This document shows positions 46,161 through 58,571 of a stretch of DNA of 64,000 nucleotides, in pieces. Numbering within the stretch: the first letter of the stretch is position 1; every line of letters begins with the position of its first letter. This DNA is from Delphinapterus leucas (Eukaryota > Chordata > Mammalia > Artiodactyla > Monodontidae). The stretch covers positions 33,273,651 through 33,337,650 of the forward strand of contig NW_022098023.1 in NCBI RefSeq assembly GCF_002288925.2, written 5' to 3'. The notes beneath the pieces were generated by a model. It searched no databases and was not told where the DNA came from. It saw nothing but the letters and a program-made list of their open reading frames with translations. The translations under genes and the position numbers were made by a program.

Positions 46161-48328
46161 TTATAAAATGTTTTTAACAGATGCTTGTATGTGTAGGTAT
46201 TTTGAAAAAGATCTAAGTAAACAACAATTTCTACTATTGATATTCAGGATTAGATGTTGTATTAAATCAGCTCTCTCTGTAAATTTCCTTTGACTCAAGC
46301 TGAACCTATACAGAGCAGCTATTATACACTGAGCAATATCTTACTTTGATTATTTGGTGGGTAGTTCCTTTAAGGGGTCATTTTGTACCAGCTATTATAA
46401 AAAATATTTTTTCCTCCTGGCTGAAGAAAACAGGTGCCTCTGGAGGCATTTGTGGATGCCCCAGTGGCCTTGAGGGAGAGTCGTGGGTGAGGTTGACATA
46501 GAGAGAGGTAGATGGAGTACAGCCCCAAGTGCTGGGCACTGCACATGAGGCTCGAGCTGGGGGGTTATTTTCGTGTCACTTGTGTATGCTATGGTGAAAG
46601 ATGCCAGTGTCCTTACTCTTCCACATTGCCCTGACACACTAATGGAATAGAGCAAAAGAAAACCACAGACCGCAAGACCTGCGAGAAGAGACCAGTGCTT
46701 GGCAACACAGAAACTTTCCTGGGTACCAAGGGCTGCTTTGTAGGAGTGGCAGAAAGTGAAATTTCTGTAATGACTCTTTTTATGATGCTGTAGTATCAGT
46801 CTGGAGAGGTCCAGACACTCGGTACATACTCAATGAGGTTTACTACGCAGAGGTACAAATTTGATGGCAGAAAAAGAGATTAAAAATACGTTTTTCTTAA
46901 ATTCCTGAAGTATATAAGAAATAATAAAGATTATGTGTCATTTTCTTGATTCTAAACAGAATATGAAAATTTTGTTTTGGCTGAGAACTAGACGTGCTAC
47001 TTTTAACCTTAAAAATGTTAATGTATGATGATTCCTTCTGGGTATATAGTGTGAGTATATGGATGTGTCTTTTTGTACTGCCTCTGTTAATTGGTACTTT
47101 TTAACTTCTCATGTAAAACCACTTGTGAGACTACATCGCATGCAGAAAACCTGCATGCCTCTTTAAATTATGAAAATTTTATTCCTCAAAAGTCAATAAT
47201 CTCAGGGCCCTTATGATAAATATTAAGCTTTGAATAATGTAAGCTGATCCTACCTGATGGGATTTCGTTCCTGTCTTCCTCTCACAACCTATTAGAACTA
47301 CCAATGATCCTCTGGAATAAACCCTAGTGGATGAAAGGGACTTCGTGGGGTGGGGGGTTTCCTTTGGAGGTTTGATGTCTCAGTGGTTGGAGAGTCCTCT
47401 CCAGCTAGTTGGCTCATCCACTAAAATGACCTTGTTAGTTTCATAGGGGGTCTCAATCACTCGTTAGCATGTTCTTTAACTGGATATTTTCTGAGCCACA
47501 GTACTTTGGATTAGAACCAGGAGTTTTAGAAATGATATTATGTCATTATTTGGAAATATCAGTTATTTAAGGTTTTTATCACAAATTATATTTTTGATAA
47601 GATAATATGAGATCTATAAATACCACAGAAATATTTTCTTCTAACAATATTATAACATTATCACAGTAATAAGTGCCTCATTACAGAAGCTCAAACACAC
47701 TTATACATTATTTAAAACAGGAAAGAATATTTCAATAATTTATTTTTTCCTTTAATTGGCATTTTTCAAAACTCAGAGATATTGATTTTACAGAATAATA
47801 ATATACTCTACACTCCAGGTTGGGAGAGAATGTATATTTTAATTTTTTTTAAATGGTACATTAAAGCATGTAAAAGCTACAAAATAATCCTTTCCACATT
47901 CCCAACGCTTCCTGGAATGTAGTATCCAGCTATAACTTCAAAGGTATCTGTGGACATTAGGGTTGTTAATGAAGTGACATAACTGAATCAAACAACATTA
48001 AGTTAAATTGGTTGGTACAAGTTTGCCTACATAATTAAGGCTTTGAGACAATGATGCTAAATGTCTTTTTCACTACTGAGTAGAGAACTGTCTACTATAG
48101 ACTCTCAAAGTCATGACCACTATTCTTTGCACAGCTGTTTAGTCTCCAGAGTGGTCATGGTAAAAGGACAGAGGCTGACAGCTCTGGAATTCCTCAGCAG
48201 GACTACTGATCCAGGAAGGAGCATTAGAAGTGTCTGGTGAACTTTTGAAGGGAATATATTCCCAGTGAGAATAAACCCTGACCTACTGAATTCAGATTGC
48301 TAATGGCAGAATAAAAGATGGGCATCTT
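46161..48328. other. Unique sequence, no gene seen
   Basis: Two kilobases with no recognisable repeat or gene. The 46400-46720 part is GC-richer and carries an 86-codon minus-strand frame without a known product. Confidence 0.55.
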
Positions 48329-48342
48329 AAAAACATTCTTTA

Positions 48343-48533
48343 TCCATTCATCTGTTGATGGACAGGTTGCTCCCATGTCTTGGCCATTGTAAACAGTGCT
48401 GCAATGAACATTGAGGTGCATGTATCTTTCCGAATTATAATTTTCTCTGGATATATGCCCAGGAGTGAGATCCCTGGATCTTACAGTAGATGTGGTATAT
48501 ATGTATATATACATACATACATACAGATATATA

Positions 48534-48567
<34 letters not shown>

Positions 48568-49055
48568 CATATATATATACACAATGGAATATTACTCAGC
48601 TATACAAAAGAATGAAATAATGCTGTTTGCAGCAACATGGATAGACGTAGAGATTATCATACTAAGTGAAGTAAGCCAGACAGAAAAAGACAAACATTAT
48701 ATGATATTGCTTATATGTAGAATCTAAACAAAAGTGATATAAATGAATTTATTTACAAAACAGAAATAGACCTACAGACAGAAAACAAACTTATGGTTAC
48801 CAAAGGGGAAAGGGAAGGAAAGGAAAAATAAGGAGTTTGGGATTCATGTATACACACTAATATGTATAAAATAGATAACCAACAAGGACATACTATATAG
48901 CACAGGGAACTATACTCAATATTTTATAATAGCCTATAAGGGAAAAATATAAAAAAGAATATATATTTATATACATTCTTTATATATATATGAATCACTT
49001 TACTGTACACCTGAAACTAACACAATATTGTAAATTAATTATACTTCAATTAAGA
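48343..49055 (+). mobile_element. Small L1 with 5' inversion (twin priming)
   Basis: 48343-48488 is antisense L1 (TATCCATTCATCTGTTGATG to AGGAGTGAGATCCCTGGATC). From about 48489 it switches to sense (AGATGTGGTATATATG to TATACTTCAATTAAG). In L1 coordinates the two pieces abut: the inverted one ends at GGATAAAG and the sense one begins AGATGTGG. A 14-bp target-site duplication, AAAAACATTCTTTA (48329-48342) and AAAAACACTCTTTA (49056-49069), brackets the whole, so it is one insertion event. Confidence 0.9.
48494..48582. repeat. (TA)n-rich microsatellite in L1
   Basis: TATATGTATATATACATACA then GTGTGTGTGTATATATATAT-type sequence, expanded from the TATATATA of L1. The poly-Tyr/Ile codons of the frame at 48380-48727 come from it. 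Confidence 0.85.
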
Positions 49056-49111
49056 AAAAACACTCTTTAGTCACCTAGATGAGACCTCTTGGTTATGTAT
49101 TCTTGCGCTAG

Positions 49112-49290
49112 GGCTGTGCTTCTCAAACATTAATGGTCAACAGAAAGTACCCAGAGAGCTTCTTTATAGTGTGACTTCCCTAAATATCCTGATTCATAAT
49201 ATCGGGGTAAGGCCAGGAACCCAAATATTCACAAACAATCTGACTCTGAGACAAGTGCTCAAAGGCCACACTTCGAGGGACCAAAAGCTA
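49112..49290 (+). mobile_element. MER5A hAT-Charlie transposon, diverged
   Basis: CTGTGCTTCTCAAACATTAA, AAATATCCTGATTCATAATA and GCCACACTTCGAGGGACCAA follow the MER5A order. It lies about 45 bp after the 5'-inverted L1. Confidence 0.75.
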
Positions 49291-52200
49291 TGTGTCTCAC
49301 AGAGGAGTGATTTAAAATGACATCCTGTGAGCACATTACCCACCAAAATCATCTTTAAATGACTTCTGTGCCTCAACTGCAAATTTAAGTTACTGTTGTC
49401 AAAAATTCAATGGACACTTTTCACTCTTTCTCCACTCTTTTTATTTTTTATTTTAATCAAGAAATTGAAAAAGATTCAAAGAATTCACAAGGTTTATTAC
49501 AAAGAGAGAGAAAGAAAGAGACCACAAGAGGACAGTTCCTCACACCCATTCCCCCATCTCCATTTTCCTTGCACAAAGGGCAAACATTTTCACAGTTTTC
49601 AGCCAGTTATTTTACATCTACAATAGTGGCACTAAATAATATTCTTGTATTTCTATCTGTTCACTTTTCAGCTCTAGTCATTATTTGTTTATTTCCTTTC
49701 TGCCCCTACTTTCTCCACATATGTGCAACTTTCCTATCTACCCACCCCTATTCTCTCCATATTGTCAGATCATAATTTAAATTTGATAAATATTCTTGCA
49801 CAATTTTTTCCTGGACCTATTAGTTGACCTTTGTTGCTCCAGTTGCTATGTTTTTTTCACTGATTCTACTCCAAACACTTGTACCTGTTGTCTAAATTTC
49901 TTCTCCATCCATTCCAATGCATCTGGGATATTATCAATTTAATCCTGTTGGAGACATCAGGAGCCTTTATGACGTGCTCCCCTCTGGATGGGTTCATATC
50001 TACACATCTGCACAGTTGTCATCTTGGGATCCCCTTCCCCAGCTTGCCCTTTGTTTCTGTGTCATGTTGGAGCTCCTGCACTCTATACTGTGCATCTTCC
50101 TCTTTCCTTGCTTTACTCACTCATTTTGAAGGAACGTATCCACAGCTTCTTGCACGGAAGATGCAAAGAAGGTTAGTGTTTCGAGAACATGCATATCTGA
50201 AAATGCCTTAATTCTGTCCTAAGAGTATTCATTTACCCCACTTCTAGAGCTGTGTGATACATCTAATCCCTCAGTCTTTTGATGTTTTTTTGTGGTACAA
50301 ATTGAGTTTTGTTCTGTGTGTTTGTTTGTTTGGGCTTTTCAAATTGCCATTTAGAAGTCCATTCCATTGGGTATAATGATTCCTTATATTGTATACTTAT
50401 TTCTTTCCAATTTCCAAACTGTTTTGCTGTTATTTATTATCATGTTATCTCCATCTTTGTAGGTTTTTGTCTTTTCCCAAAAATCCTTTTATTTTATAAA
50501 CTCTCTAAAACGAAGGATGCTAGAAAGAAGTCAGAGTCCATATTGTTTTCTCTCTGCTATTGCTACATGGAAGCAATATATCTCTCTTGACCTCTCAACA
50601 GCATTGAACCCTGCTACTCATATTTTTCCTTCTAAAATTGTAGTACTTAATGGGGGTGGCGGCACATTGAGAGAAAGTGAAGACTGGGGAAAAGTCAGTT
50701 ATCCATCAGGATTTGGTGAGAGGTCAGGGTGAGAAAGGGAGAAGGTGTATATGGGGGGGGGGGGGGGGGGGGTTGGGTGTGGATGTGGTATTTGGGTTAA
50801 GCTCTTCATGTAATTATATTCCTCCAAGTTGAGAACCTCTGTCTTATAGAACAGGTTGCAAATAAATCTTATTCTCCTCTGGGTTTGGTACAAGTTGTAC
50901 TTTCTTCTGGCCGATCCTGGAAGCAGAGCACACTTTGACAATTCTTTAAGGTAATTCTTGAGCACAGCAGGGAACGTCTTCAGTGAAAGAAGCTTCTCCA
51001 CTTTGCCACAGACTCCAGAACTCTGAGGGACTGCAAACTAAGCAGACTGTTGACATAGAAGGCAAGGGCAGTCACGCTAAAGAGTAAGAAGCCATTAGGT
51101 AGAAAGCAGGGAAACCGACTCTAAGCTGTTTCATGGAATGTTTAGTGTAACTGTAAGAAAGAATTTAGTTCTCCTTCAATGTTTGCTGAATTTGAATTAA
51201 ACTGTTAGTGAAAAAATGTCCAATCTATAGACGACTTCCTTAAAATCAAGGCAGATTTTCATCTGGCCAGTGTGGCAAAGTCATGATCTTGCCTAAAAAG
51301 ACAAGAAAAGAGACTAACGGTCCATTGCTGGATCCACTGACCAACGGCATCAGCGTTGCCTAGAGTTTAACAGAAGTTCAGAAGCTCTGGCCTCAGCACA
51401 GACCTACTGCATTTGAACAAGATCCCCAGGTTACAAATAATGTACAAATACACACATTACCGTTTGAGAAGTATTGTTTGGACTAAACTCATTTTTATGT
51501 ACCTCTGCTTTTCTGTAAAAAACAAAGCAGGTTTTAAACGGACCACTCTGCAGCTCGTGTGAATGTCTGGCCAGGTTAAACTCTGATCCTTGATTAGGAA
51601 CATCAACCTTAATGAATTCCCCAGGTTGGCCCAAGATGGTCCTCCCAGGGTTTTGATTCGCCAAAAGGAAGGCTGTATTGGGCAATAAGGAGAACCCTTC
51701 AAAAGGGAAGAGTAAAGCTCTCTATGCTGTAGACAGTTTCATCAAGTAGGAAACAGGAGCCCATTCTTATTAAGAAATGATCCTACTGGCTTCTTAGTGA
51801 AACTCCCTTTTGCTGTATTACAGTTCTAAGTAACTTGGCTTTCATCCCAGTGTGTCTCCAGTGTTTGAGTGCAGGCTGCAGACACTCTGACCCACTCAAT
51901 CACGATGCTTCTTTCTTTTAAAAACGGTTTTAGAATATAACAAAACCTCTCTCTTTCTCAGAACGACAGCTGTGGAAGAAAGTTATAGGATTCAGTTCTA
52001 GAATAACTGTACAGGCCAACCTGGCTGAACTTGTTTTGTTTAAGAGCTAATCAACTCTGTATCATCATACAAACTTTTCTGCTTGCTTGGTCTTGTTTTA
52101 AAAACACTACCTTCAAGCTGTTGAGACTAAATCCAATATTACACAACATGAAGGTGAACCTCTTAGAAAATATTGCTCAGTAGAAACATGAATAGTGGAA

Positions 52201-52795
52201 TTAGGCTTCCACCACGAAGCATTTTCATCCTGAAGAGTTTCTCAATAATTTTTCTGTAGTAGTCATAATTTTAATTAAAACATTTTAATCAGCGTGTGCT
52301 TAGAGACAGAGGTAGAAAGCAATTCTAAATGAATCCATAAGAGAGAAGAGGTGATAATAGTCTATGGAATGTGAGGTTCAAGAGTGTTGTTACTTGGTTT
52401 ATTGAGATGAAAAACACTGCAAAAGTAAAAAGAAGAAGGCAATACTTTTGGCCTTTTGACTTTGAAAATTTTCTAGACCAAGACTTTACTTTGTAAGGTA
52501 ATAATAGGAATAGCACTTGTCATTGCCATTTGTTGCTCTTTAAATGTTTCTGAAAAGAAATAATTTTTTTTTAATGAGAAATCCTTACTAATGAACTAAT
52601 AATTTCATTTAATACAATTTCTAGAAATACAAGAGATAAATTATGCTTGCAAAACATATTTTAGTCTTCTGATTATCTGCTTAAAAATCTACGGAAAAAG
52701 GATGACTTTAGAAACAATTTTTGAATTGCCATATATTTTATCTCTTTAAAAATCTCTGTGTATAAAAATGAGGCCCAGAAATTGGCCTGGCAGCA
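49291..52795. other. Mostly unique sequence with a poly-G run
   Basis: No gene recognised. 49870-50510 is pyrimidine-rich and loosely resembles old antisense L1 3' UTR (CATGCATATCTGAAAATGCC), but not well enough to call. The G run is at 50753-50772. Several short frames have no known product. Confidence 0.5.
50753..50772 (+). repeat. Uninterrupted run of 20 G
   Basis: Twenty consecutive G flanked by GTGTATAT and TTGGGTGTGG. It is able to form G-quadruplexes and prone to length error. Confidence 0.9.
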
Positions 52796-52799
52796 AAGC

Positions 52800-53045
52800 A
52801 AAGAGGCTAAGAGTCCAGACTTTCTTATCAGATAAAACTGGTTTGGGCTCTCACTAAACCACTTGCTAGCTGTGTGACCATGGGCAAATTACCGAACCAC
52901 TCTGCACTTAACTGACCTCATTTTTAAAAGAGAAATAAGAAGAAGTAACATTATGACACATAACACAATGGGGTTTTTCTGAAGATTAAATGAGAAAGTG
53001 GCTATAATGTGCTTGGTAGAATGGCACTTAGTAAGTGATCAATAT
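52800..53045 (+). repeat. MIR SINE
   Basis: AAAGAGGCTAAGAGTCCAGA, ACTTGCTAGCTGTGTGACCA, TGGGCAAATTACCGAACCAC and TAGAATGGCACTTAGTAAGT give a nearly complete MIR. Confidence 0.85.
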
Positions 53046-53404
53046 TACCTTACTAGTGTGTACTATTATTTTGATCACTTACATAATATAACAGACACAA
53101 AAAGACAGGATTTTTAAAGTACATGAAAAAGTTAATTAACAAGTATCTTTTAATAAATGTCATATTCTAGTCTCTGATGGAGATGTTATGTAATAATTTC
53201 TTTTAGACCTAAGAAAAAAAAACCTATTTTTCATAAAGGGAAAAGAGCAGAAAAGCTACCTTACATGTTTAATAAAAGACTTTAAGCTGAAATAGAATTT
53301 AATAATTTAATTATATTCATTGTAGTTATATTTAAGTTAATTTAATTCAAGAATCTTATTTATGAAAGTGAGGTAGTCAATTAAAATAAAAAATATATAG
53401 ATAG
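53046..53404. other. Unique AT-rich sequence, nothing recognised
   Basis: Strongly AT-rich, with no open frame or motif of note. Confidence 0.5.
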
Positions 53405-53640
53405 TTAATATATTTTCAACACTTCCTACATGCCAGACACAGATTACATAGGCTAACTCAATTAATCTTCACAAGGACCTTGTGAGATAGGTACTCATTT
53501 TACAGATAAGTAAACTGAGTGACAGGGAAGTTATATAACTTGCCTGAGGTCTCACAGCTAATAGAGGATGCGGTAGCTTTCATGCCAAACATCCTGGCAC
53601 TAGAGCTTTGTCCTCACCCACCATGCTGTGACACTTGACT
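53405..53640 (-). repeat. MIR SINE, antisense
   Basis: ACTTCCTACATGCCAGACAC, CTCATTTTACAGATAAGTAA, GCCTGAGGTCTCACAGCTAA and CACCATGCTGTGAC match a reversed full MIR. Confidence 0.85.
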
Positions 53641-54028
53641 AACACCTACAGATTAACAATAGGAAATGCTTATGGAGGAATCAGTGTCACAATTGACTAA
53701 ACCTCCCAAAACGTATATCCTGACATTTAATTATCTAAGGTTGATATATTTGCTATAGTTTAATAAAATAAGTATATTCCTAATTACAGTAGGTAAAATT
53801 TGATTCCTCTTTTCTTTTGTGGCTGGGGTGCTGATTTTAGCTTTGGCTGTAATTTGCCTTATCCAGCTCTCCCACTTTCTACATGTGTCCTACTGTTTTA
53901 GTAACATTTATCAGTTTCAAATGTCAGTGTCAGTTTGTGATTCTCTGTTATCCAAGAATTACCACCTGGGCTGACATCCGATTGTTTCTGAATGCCCTAG
54001 CCCTGATCCCCAGCTTGGCCTCATATGC
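53641..54028. other. Unique sequence, nothing recognised
   Basis: Non-repetitive stretch between MIR and MLT1. Confidence 0.5.
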
Positions 54029-55279
54029 TGTTAAGAGTTGAATTGTGTCCACAAAAGATCTGTTGAAGTCCTACTTCAAGCACCTTAGAATGTGACCTTA
54101 TTTGGAAATAGGGTCCTTGCAGATATAATTAGTTAAGATGAGGTCTAAGGATTCTGCACCCAGTTACAATGTTTTCCCCACATCTCCAGTAATTCTCCAG
54201 ACACAGCTGGGTGTTCTGCAATTCAACTCAATTCTGACACTATCTATCCTGAAACAGCATCATATGCCACAGGTTAAACATTCAGTCCCACAAGACTACC
54301 CCTCCCCCTCACACACACTTCAGACACAAGTCAAAAGTCCAGGATGTCACCTGTGCTTCTGACCAAACAGCTTTAGCTCAGAGCTTCCTACAGCCCCCTT
54401 CCTGGGTTCGATTAATTTGCTAGAGTGGCTCACAGAACTCAGAGAAACATTTAACTTACTAGATTACCAGTGTATTATAAAAGGATATCACTCAAGAACA
54501 GCCAGATGGAAGAGATGCACAAGGCAAGGTATGGGGAAAGGGTATGGAGCTTCCATGCTCTCTCTAGACATGCCACACTCCCCAAATCTCCCCATGTTCA
54601 CCAACCCAGAGGCTCTCCAAATCCCATCCTTTGGAGGTTTTATGGAGGCTTTATTACATAGTCATGATTGATTAAATCACTGGCCATTGGCAATTCATTC
54701 AATCTCCAACCCCTTTCTCCTCCCTGTAAGTTGGGCAGTGGGACTGAAAGTGCCAACCCTCCAATCACTAGGTTGGGTCTCCTGGCAACCAGCCTCCAAC
54801 CTTAGGTCCAAAAAGTCTCCTTATTAGCATAACAAAAGGCTCTTTATCTTTTTTATCACAGGGAATTCCAAGGGTTTTGCCAGAATTGGGGAGGAACACC
54901 AATTTTCCTACTATAAATCATAATATCCCAGGTCATACTGGAATAGAACAGGCCCTTAATCTAGTATAACTGGTGTCCTCATAAGAAGAGAGAAATTTGG
55001 CCTCAGACACAGACATACAGAGAGAATGTCACGTGATGACAGAGGCAGAGACTGAAGTGATGCAAATGCAAACCAAGGAGCACCAAGGATTGCCAGACGG
55101 GAGCAGAAGCTAGAAGAGGCAGGGAAAGATCCTACCCTAGTCTCAGAGGCAGAACTCCCTGCTGACGCCTTGATTTTTGACTTCTAGTCTCCAGAACTGT
55201 GAGAGACAACATTTCTGTCATTTTACACCACCCAGTGTGTGGTAGTACTTTGTTACAGCAGCCTTAGGAAACTAAGACG
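54029..55279 (+). mobile_element. MLT1-type MaLR LTR, split by an antisense LTR
   Basis: The left piece 54029-54145 (TGTTAAGAGTTGAATTGTGT, then ATGTGACCTTATTTGGAAAT) and the right piece 54935-55279 (ATACTGGAATAG, ACTGGTGTCCTCATAAGAAG, CTAGTCTCCAGAACTGTGAG) join to a normal MLT1 when the middle is removed. It is a sense-oriented solo LTR without internal genes. Confidence 0.88.
54146..54929 (-). mobile_element. Antisense endogenous-retrovirus LTR inside the MLT1
   Basis: About 784 bp flanked by AGGTC on both sides (54141-54145 and 54930-54934), a 4-5 bp duplication typical of retroviral integration. Reversed, it starts near GGATATTATGATTTATAGTA and carries a region (TTTATAATACACTGGTAATC) that is the likely poly(A) signal zone. 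I recognise the sequence as a mammalian LTR but cannot name the family. The plus-strand frames at 54138-54671 are not genes. Confidence 0.75.
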
Positions 55280-57694
55280 GATGCCTCCAATTGTTTTGCT
55301 CTTAACCCTGACATCTCATTCTTTTGGATCAAGGATCTCAGAACTCTCCAAGTAGAAAATTAGCTAATTTGAGAGTTGACATGAGAGGGGTAGAAGGTAA
55401 TCTAAATATAATACTCTTCCTTACCAGGTAACATAGATCGTTTTCAACAATGCCTTTTGTTGGGAATGTTTACTCATGCGTCCTCTAATCTAAAGAAGCA
55501 GCTCTGATGTCAGGAATCTGTGGGTGGTAGGAGAGAGGCCAGTATCAGAGGAAGTAGGGAGGGAAATGTAACTCTCATTAGCCCCTGACTCCCGTTCTTC
55601 CAGCATTGATCTTTTAAGTTCACATGATCCGTTTTCAATATTCTTCCCTGGCCAACATTGTGGTAAGGATTTGGGATGAATCTCCAATGTCTTACCTTGT
55701 TGCAGAGCCTGGATTACAGGCTTTCTCTACACCTCTTCCCCCAACACCATCTTTAATATACATGTAGACAATATTTCCAACACGTGGACCTCACTTTTCC
55801 TTCATCTCCTTAATTTTAGCCACTCTCACTTCTATTCTGTGGTGGTTTTCACTAAGCAAGGCCATCTTCTTGACATTATCATCATTCAGAACCTTTTCTA
55901 AAATCTTACATCTTAAAATAATCTCTCCCTTGAATTCTCCAAATCCCTCGGGTTTTTTTGTTGTTGTTGTTTTTTTAAGGGCTTTTTAAAATCCTGATTT
56001 CAAGCCTTCAATCCACTTCCTAGAATCTTAGAGATCATCACCCTTCTCCACAATCTGCATTCCTTCCCTTCACTGACTCATGGCTAATCCTTTACAAGAC
56101 CCTTAACCTTCCTCCCTAATGCCTTCTCTCCCTTATCTTTTATACCAGTGTCTGCCCTGTTTGACCACAACACTGTTTTTCTGCCCATGCTGTTAGGTAG
56201 TTGATCGTTTCTGGAGAAAGCTGATCTATTATTTCCTGTATAAACTTATGTTTATCCAACTGAAACTGGGTCCTCACAGTCAGCATTCCTTTACAGCATG
56301 ACTTGATTCCTAGTAATACTCCCTATAGCATCCTGAGAAATTTCTAGAATTTTGCTTGAAGCCAAAAAAATCCCAAAACAAAACAGCGCACCTTGCCCTC
56401 ATGCATACATGCATGAGTTACATTGGGTACCTCATTTTTTATCTGGAGACCATAAATTTCCTTGTTCATTTAACATTAAAAACTTAAAAATTATACACAT
56501 GATATAAATATATGCTGATTCACTCAAAGAGTGAAATGGATTTTGTAAGAAAGTATGGGCCCATTACGTTAATGCAGAGTTGTCTTGCTAAACCTAGAAG
56601 TGATAAAACTGAAATAAAGATGACTATAACGAATATTTCTAAGAAATTTATTTTAAACAATTTTCACTCAAAAGTGCTTTTAAAAATCTTGAAAGACAAT
56701 AAGGGAAATAAAATAAGACAAAATAATACCACCTACAGTTCTTCAGTTTCCCCTGCTGCAATTATGCTCAAGATAGCTGGTCATCCATCCTGTGGGCAAC
56801 CATCATACTGATGGGCACAAGTTAGGAAATTAAAAGCTACATTGTGTGAGCACTTAAATGTGGCTTGGCACACCTTTTACCAAAGCCTGTCTGCTTAGTA
56901 ATTAAAAGAGCAGTGTTTATTTATCTATCTATTTATTTATTTCACTACAATACTCTTTTATAGACCTGGCAGCCAAAGGCAGCATCTGGAACCTTACCTC
57001 ATTCTCCCTAGGATCCCGGCCTCCACAGCTGTCCTCAATTTTTCTTAGAGTGAAAAACATTGAATAGTTCTCCCGGTGCTTTTTAAAAATACCATTTTAC
57101 AAAAAACAAACAAACAAACAAACAAAAAAACAGGCTGGGTGTACTGAGAATTAGTATGCTGACTAGAAAAGAGAACTTGTTTTTTCTGTCACGTGTATCT
57201 CAAATACTTTGGAAGGAAGGAGTAAAAAATCATTAGCTAATGTCCTTAGAATTAAAACAGAACTGGTGGAGGGAGAACAGAAATTTTGAAAAAGAAATAA
57301 TTATTAATTGTAGAATAATAACCAAAGAATGTATTCAATTACCATATAGATTCTGAAACAGTTTATAAACTGGAGGATAATATATCTAATCAGACATAGA
57401 AATAATTTCTTCCAAAAATAGTAAAATAGTAGATGTTTCTGTCCCTTTACAATGCTTTGCCTGGTATAGAATGACTTTAAGTCCTAATCTAGGCATTTCA
57501 TTTAAGTATTTTGGCATTATGAGGCCATGCACAAAAAATTCTAAGTCTATTAAAGCCATTTTGTAATTCCAAATATATAAATTAAGAGGATATATCTTTT
57601 TTTTTTTTTTACCTTTGAGGATTTTGTTATTATTTTCCTAGGTGTGAATTGAAAATTGGTTTGATTATGATGGGTATAAATAATTATGGTTGTC
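55280..57694. other. Unique sequence, no gene seen
   Basis: No gene recognised. 55730-56170 is pyrimidine-rich. Simple AAAC repeats lie at 57101-57126. The 99-codon frame at 56512-56811 is Lys/Ile-rich with no known domain. Confidence 0.5.
57100..57127. repeat. (AAAC)n simple repeat
   Basis: ACAAACAAACAAACAAACAA within an A-rich context. Confidence 0.85.
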
Positions 57695-57920
57695 ACATAT
57701 TAAGCATTTACTTACACCAGGCCCTCTGTGAAGTACGTTACATGCATTGATCATCTAATTCTCCAACAAGCCTATGAGGAAGTAATGTTAGTTTCCCCTT
57801 TATCAGATGAGAAAACCAAGTCTTAGGCTAAATTTCCAAAGATAGTTAACCAACCAGTGTTGGGATTTGAACCCATGTAGCCTATCTCTGGAGCCATACT
57901 CTTAACAATGATGTTTTCTT
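57695..57920 (-). repeat. MIR SINE, antisense
   Basis: TAAGCATTTACTTACACCAG, GCCTATGAGGAAGTAATGTT, TTGGGATTTGAACCCATGTA and GAGCCATACTCTTAACAATG give a reversed, nearly complete MIR. Confidence 0.88.
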
Positions 57921-58571
57921 ACCTCCATGCATGTATAGAGCTAAAGAAATGTATTTGGATTATGTAATGAATCCAGTTTTATCTTCACATGACCAAACAA
58001 CTGATTTACTTAATATTTTTCCCCAACTGAATTGATGGCATGTTTGACTCAACTGCTTCTTGCAAACCTACTGGATCCTACACATGTAAAAATTTTCTCT
58101 CTCTCTTTTAATCTCCCTTCTGGGTGTTTTTTTGTTTGTTTGTTTTGGTTTTGGGTTTGTTTTAGTTGTTTTTTTGTTTTGGGGTTTTTTTTCCAAATGC
58201 TATTTTAGAACATTCACAAATTTAATTTTTAAATTCTCTTCAGAACACCTAGACATAATACTTGAGTTCCAGAAATCACTATAAAAGTCTAAACCAACAT
58301 CTGACTTAGACTAGAATTTGAAGACATAGGAAGGAACGCATTTTTCAGTCTCCTAGCTTTGCAAATAAACAATTGTTTTTCTCATCTACTTTATTATTAG
58401 TGTACTGGTTCCACCATATACTGCTGAGAGAGCAGAATCTGAGAGAAACTTTTAGCTTTGAATCATCAGTGAAGATCTTTGACTGCTATCAGGTTTCCCT
58501 AGAGCAGGTAGATCTATCTTCAGGTTAATTTTAAGTCTTCACCATGGTGCTGACTCTTCAAAATGGTCTAC
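57921..58571. other. Unique sequence with a GTTT-rich tract
   Basis: The T/G-rich simple stretch at 58125-58192 (GTTTGTTTGTTTTGG type) is the only structure. Confidence 0.5.

Noticed and set aside
49870..50510. Possible old antisense L1 3' UTR
   Set aside because: A few suggestive words only; not enough to call without a consensus alignment.
54138..54671. Plus-strand frames of 63-84 codons
   Set aside because: Lie on the antisense strand of an inserted LTR; no retroviral protein is encoded.
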